Assembly (NCBI GenBank): GCA_023055505.1
Contig: JALIRH010000004.1
Coordinates: forward strand, 19,153,368-19,217,367
Length of the DNA: 64,000 bases
Reading direction: 5' to 3'
Origin: Callipepla californica brunnescens
Taxonomy: Eukaryota; Chordata; Aves; Galliformes; Odontophoridae
Shown here: positions 62,101 to 64,000 of the stretch, piece by piece
Layout of the letters: every line of letters starts with the position of its first letter
How positions within the stretch are numbered: the stretch's first letter is position 1
Made by a program: the position numbers and the translations under genes
The notes under the pieces: generated by a model
Told to the model about the DNA's origin: nothing
Seen by the model: only the letters and a program-made list of their open reading frames with translations
Databases searched by the model: none

Positions 62101-64000
62101 GGATGCATCACCACTAATACTGGTACTGAAATACTGATGGATCTGTCACTACTAGTTTGGAATCTAGGCTGATTTTAGGCACTCAGGAAGTAGCTACTAA
62201 AAAAAAATCCCAGAAAACTCCAATGAGATTCAGGATGATTGCTACTTACCTGTATTTTAACTGTTACTGTTTATCTTTTTAGTATGTTTCTCTCTGAGGT
62301 TTTCACTGCAGTAGTGACTTTCTTGATCCTGATTTTGCATGTTGGTGCCCATCAGGTGAACTTCTTGCCTCATGCCAGCTCTGTGTGCTTAAGAAACTCC
62401 TGTAGACTTCTCAAGAAAAAGACAGGCTCCTTAAGATGGTACCTTTGTCCATTTCTGTGTTCTACCTTGAACTGCATCAGGAGAAGCCTAGGAGTAGTGA
62501 TCCACTGGGGCTTGGTGGTTTGAATAAAACCTTTAAGTATATCACTGTAAGCAAACTCATCAATATCAGGACCCATTTTCTGAACAATTCCACGTGCAGA
62601 GGTCTGGGACATGACTTCCAACTCTTGTTCTCCAAAGGCATGGTGTCTGCACATTCAGTGGCTGCTAGGCCTGGACTAAGTCACAAAATGTGCCTGGATT
62701 GTTCACAAGTGGTTGCTGGCTTAAGCTAAGACCATTTCAGGAGTTGTTCTGGTAGCTTAATGATATGGGTAATAAGAGTCTTGTTTAGTTTGCTAGTATA
62801 AACATAGCCTCTAGGTGTCTGGCAAGGTATTTTACTTTGAATGTTGTAGAAACTTGATTGTTTTCAATCTTTATTTTTCCAAACTAAATGTTAAACTGTC
62901 AACAAACCGTTACAAATGATTGTGGCGCTGTAAGTTTAATAAGCTCAAGTGATACGCTTGTAGTTGATCTAAGTTTTAGCAAGCTCTAAGGTGCTCTGAG
63001 CTTTTGATGCAGACCACGTGTGAGATCTGCAGATGCTGTAGAGTATAAGGCAGATCCAGAAATGAGGGATTTCCTTGGGTAACAGTCTAAATACATCAGA
63101 AGTTTTGGTACCCAGTGTGGCAGTAGGGGAGTTGGAACTGGATGAGCTTTAAGGTCCCTTCTAACCCAGAAATTCTATGGTTCTCTGAACTACAGGACCT
63201 GCGGGAGAGCTGACTTCAGAAAGGTTGAGGCTTCCACAGGCTTTTCAGAATTTGAAACCAGAGAAGAAGTCATGCTAGGCTACAGATTGGCCAATGGAGG
63301 ATTGTTACTTCGTGTGTAGGATATGGCTGATCTTGTGGCAGAACTTAGGAAGTGGACTTCTTAGTCTGTATGCAATGGCGATATATTTCCTATTATTGGG
63401 AACTCAGAAAAAGTAAATAAATAAAAGTAGAGAGGAAAGACTTACCATCCTGAAGTATTTTTGCTTCTGTTAGTAAAAGTAAGAAGTGTTGTCCATGCTT
63501 ATGTAAGTCCACAGGCAGGACATGTAAAGATATGATATTCTCAGTGGTCGGCAGAGTTACTCTGTCTTTGAAAAAATACACCATGCCTCAGGTTTTGAAT
63601 GCTGTTTTTCTAGTACGATAACGTGTAAAAAGTTTCACTGTGAAAACAACTCTTATCTGGATCATTTCTCTCAGCCCTTTGGTTAGCCTGGGGCAGCTTG
63701 TCAGCATTCAGCAGCTTTGCCATGATAATGTTTCTAGTAGAAGTTAATTTCATGGTTGCTTTTTTTTCCCCACTAAATCCTTGCATCTTGGGAGTGACCT
63801 TGCAGAAACCCACTCCCCTGCATAGTGTTGCCCTCTTAAGAGAAACTCTATGCAAACTCTCGTATGTAGAAACACAGAATAAAATCAGAATGCTAGAAAA
63901 GATACCTGGAGGTTTCCAACAACCTGGGAAGTTTTATGAATGACCAAGGAGAGCAAAAAAGAATTAGAAGTGCTGATAGAGAATTAAAAGAAAAAGCTGT
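59143..64000 (+). other. MGA: MGA intron 16 (5' part)
   Basis: The last 4.9 kb of the window. I could not find the next MGA coding exon or the bHLHZ helix. A CR1 3' end lies at 63115-63186. Open frames near 62.24-62.73 kb (both strands) are unrecognised. Confidence 0.7.
63115..63186 (+). mobile_element. CR1 3'-end fragment, plus orientation
   Basis: ggggagttggaactggatgagctttaaggtcccttctaaccc, then the CR1 tail attctatggttctctg. Confidence 0.85.

Noticed and set aside
62370..62654. 94-codon minus-strand frame in MGA intron 16
   Set aside because: No recognisable domain or mobile-element homology; probably chance.

Overview
This is vertebrate, almost certainly avian (probably galliform), nuclear DNA. 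It has short exons with GT-AG introns, CpG-island promoters, and several CR1 non-LTR retrotransposon fragments, the dominant interspersed repeat of birds. No bacterial, viral or organellar genes are seen. Species assignment is inference; the gene identities come from directly translated exons.

Two protein-coding genes lie on the + strand, each cut by a window edge. (1) TYRO3 (TAM-family receptor tyrosine kinase; chicken homologue also called Rek): its 3' part, twelve coding exons from 347 to 16786. They cover the second fibronectin III repeat, the transmembrane helix, the whole kinase domain and the C-terminal tail. Phases are compatible across every junction and the reading ends at TAG 16784-16786. 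A probable 3'UTR runs to an AATAAA at 18843 and carries an old hAT-Charlie-like DNA transposon (17293-17955). (2) MGA (MAX dimerization protein MGA, a T-box plus bHLHZ repressor of non-canonical PRC1.6): 5'UTR and sixteen coding exons from 33980 to 59142. The exons sum to exactly 2457 codons with all phases consistent. The bHLHZ exons lie beyond the right edge.

Layout: 1-18.9 kb TYRO3; 18.9-24.9 kb intergenic, with a 37-bp minisatellite at its end; 24.95-26.47 kb CpG island 1, with four CACGTG E-boxes, three CCAAT boxes and ETS- and YY1-like sites; 26.5-31.4 kb spacer with a dead CR1 copy and an (AT)n tract; 31.4-32.82 kb CpG island 2, with a CRE palindrome and an E-box; 33.98-59.14 kb MGA exons; 59.14-64 kb MGA intron. 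TYRO3 and MGA are also neighbours in human (15q15), so this is conserved synteny.

The two genes are not functionally linked in any way the sequence shows: TYRO3 is a Gas6/Protein S receptor at the plasma membrane and MGA is a nuclear repressor. I do not see a wholly new system. The best second-look items are: a phase-compatible candidate poison exon in MGA intron 13 (53945-54035); a candidate alternative terminal exon of TYRO3 that would give a soluble receptor (2410 to about 2750); E-boxes plus a T-box half-site in CpG island 1, sites that MGA itself could bind; and a duplicated C-x4-C-x3-C-x-C cluster in MGA exon 8.
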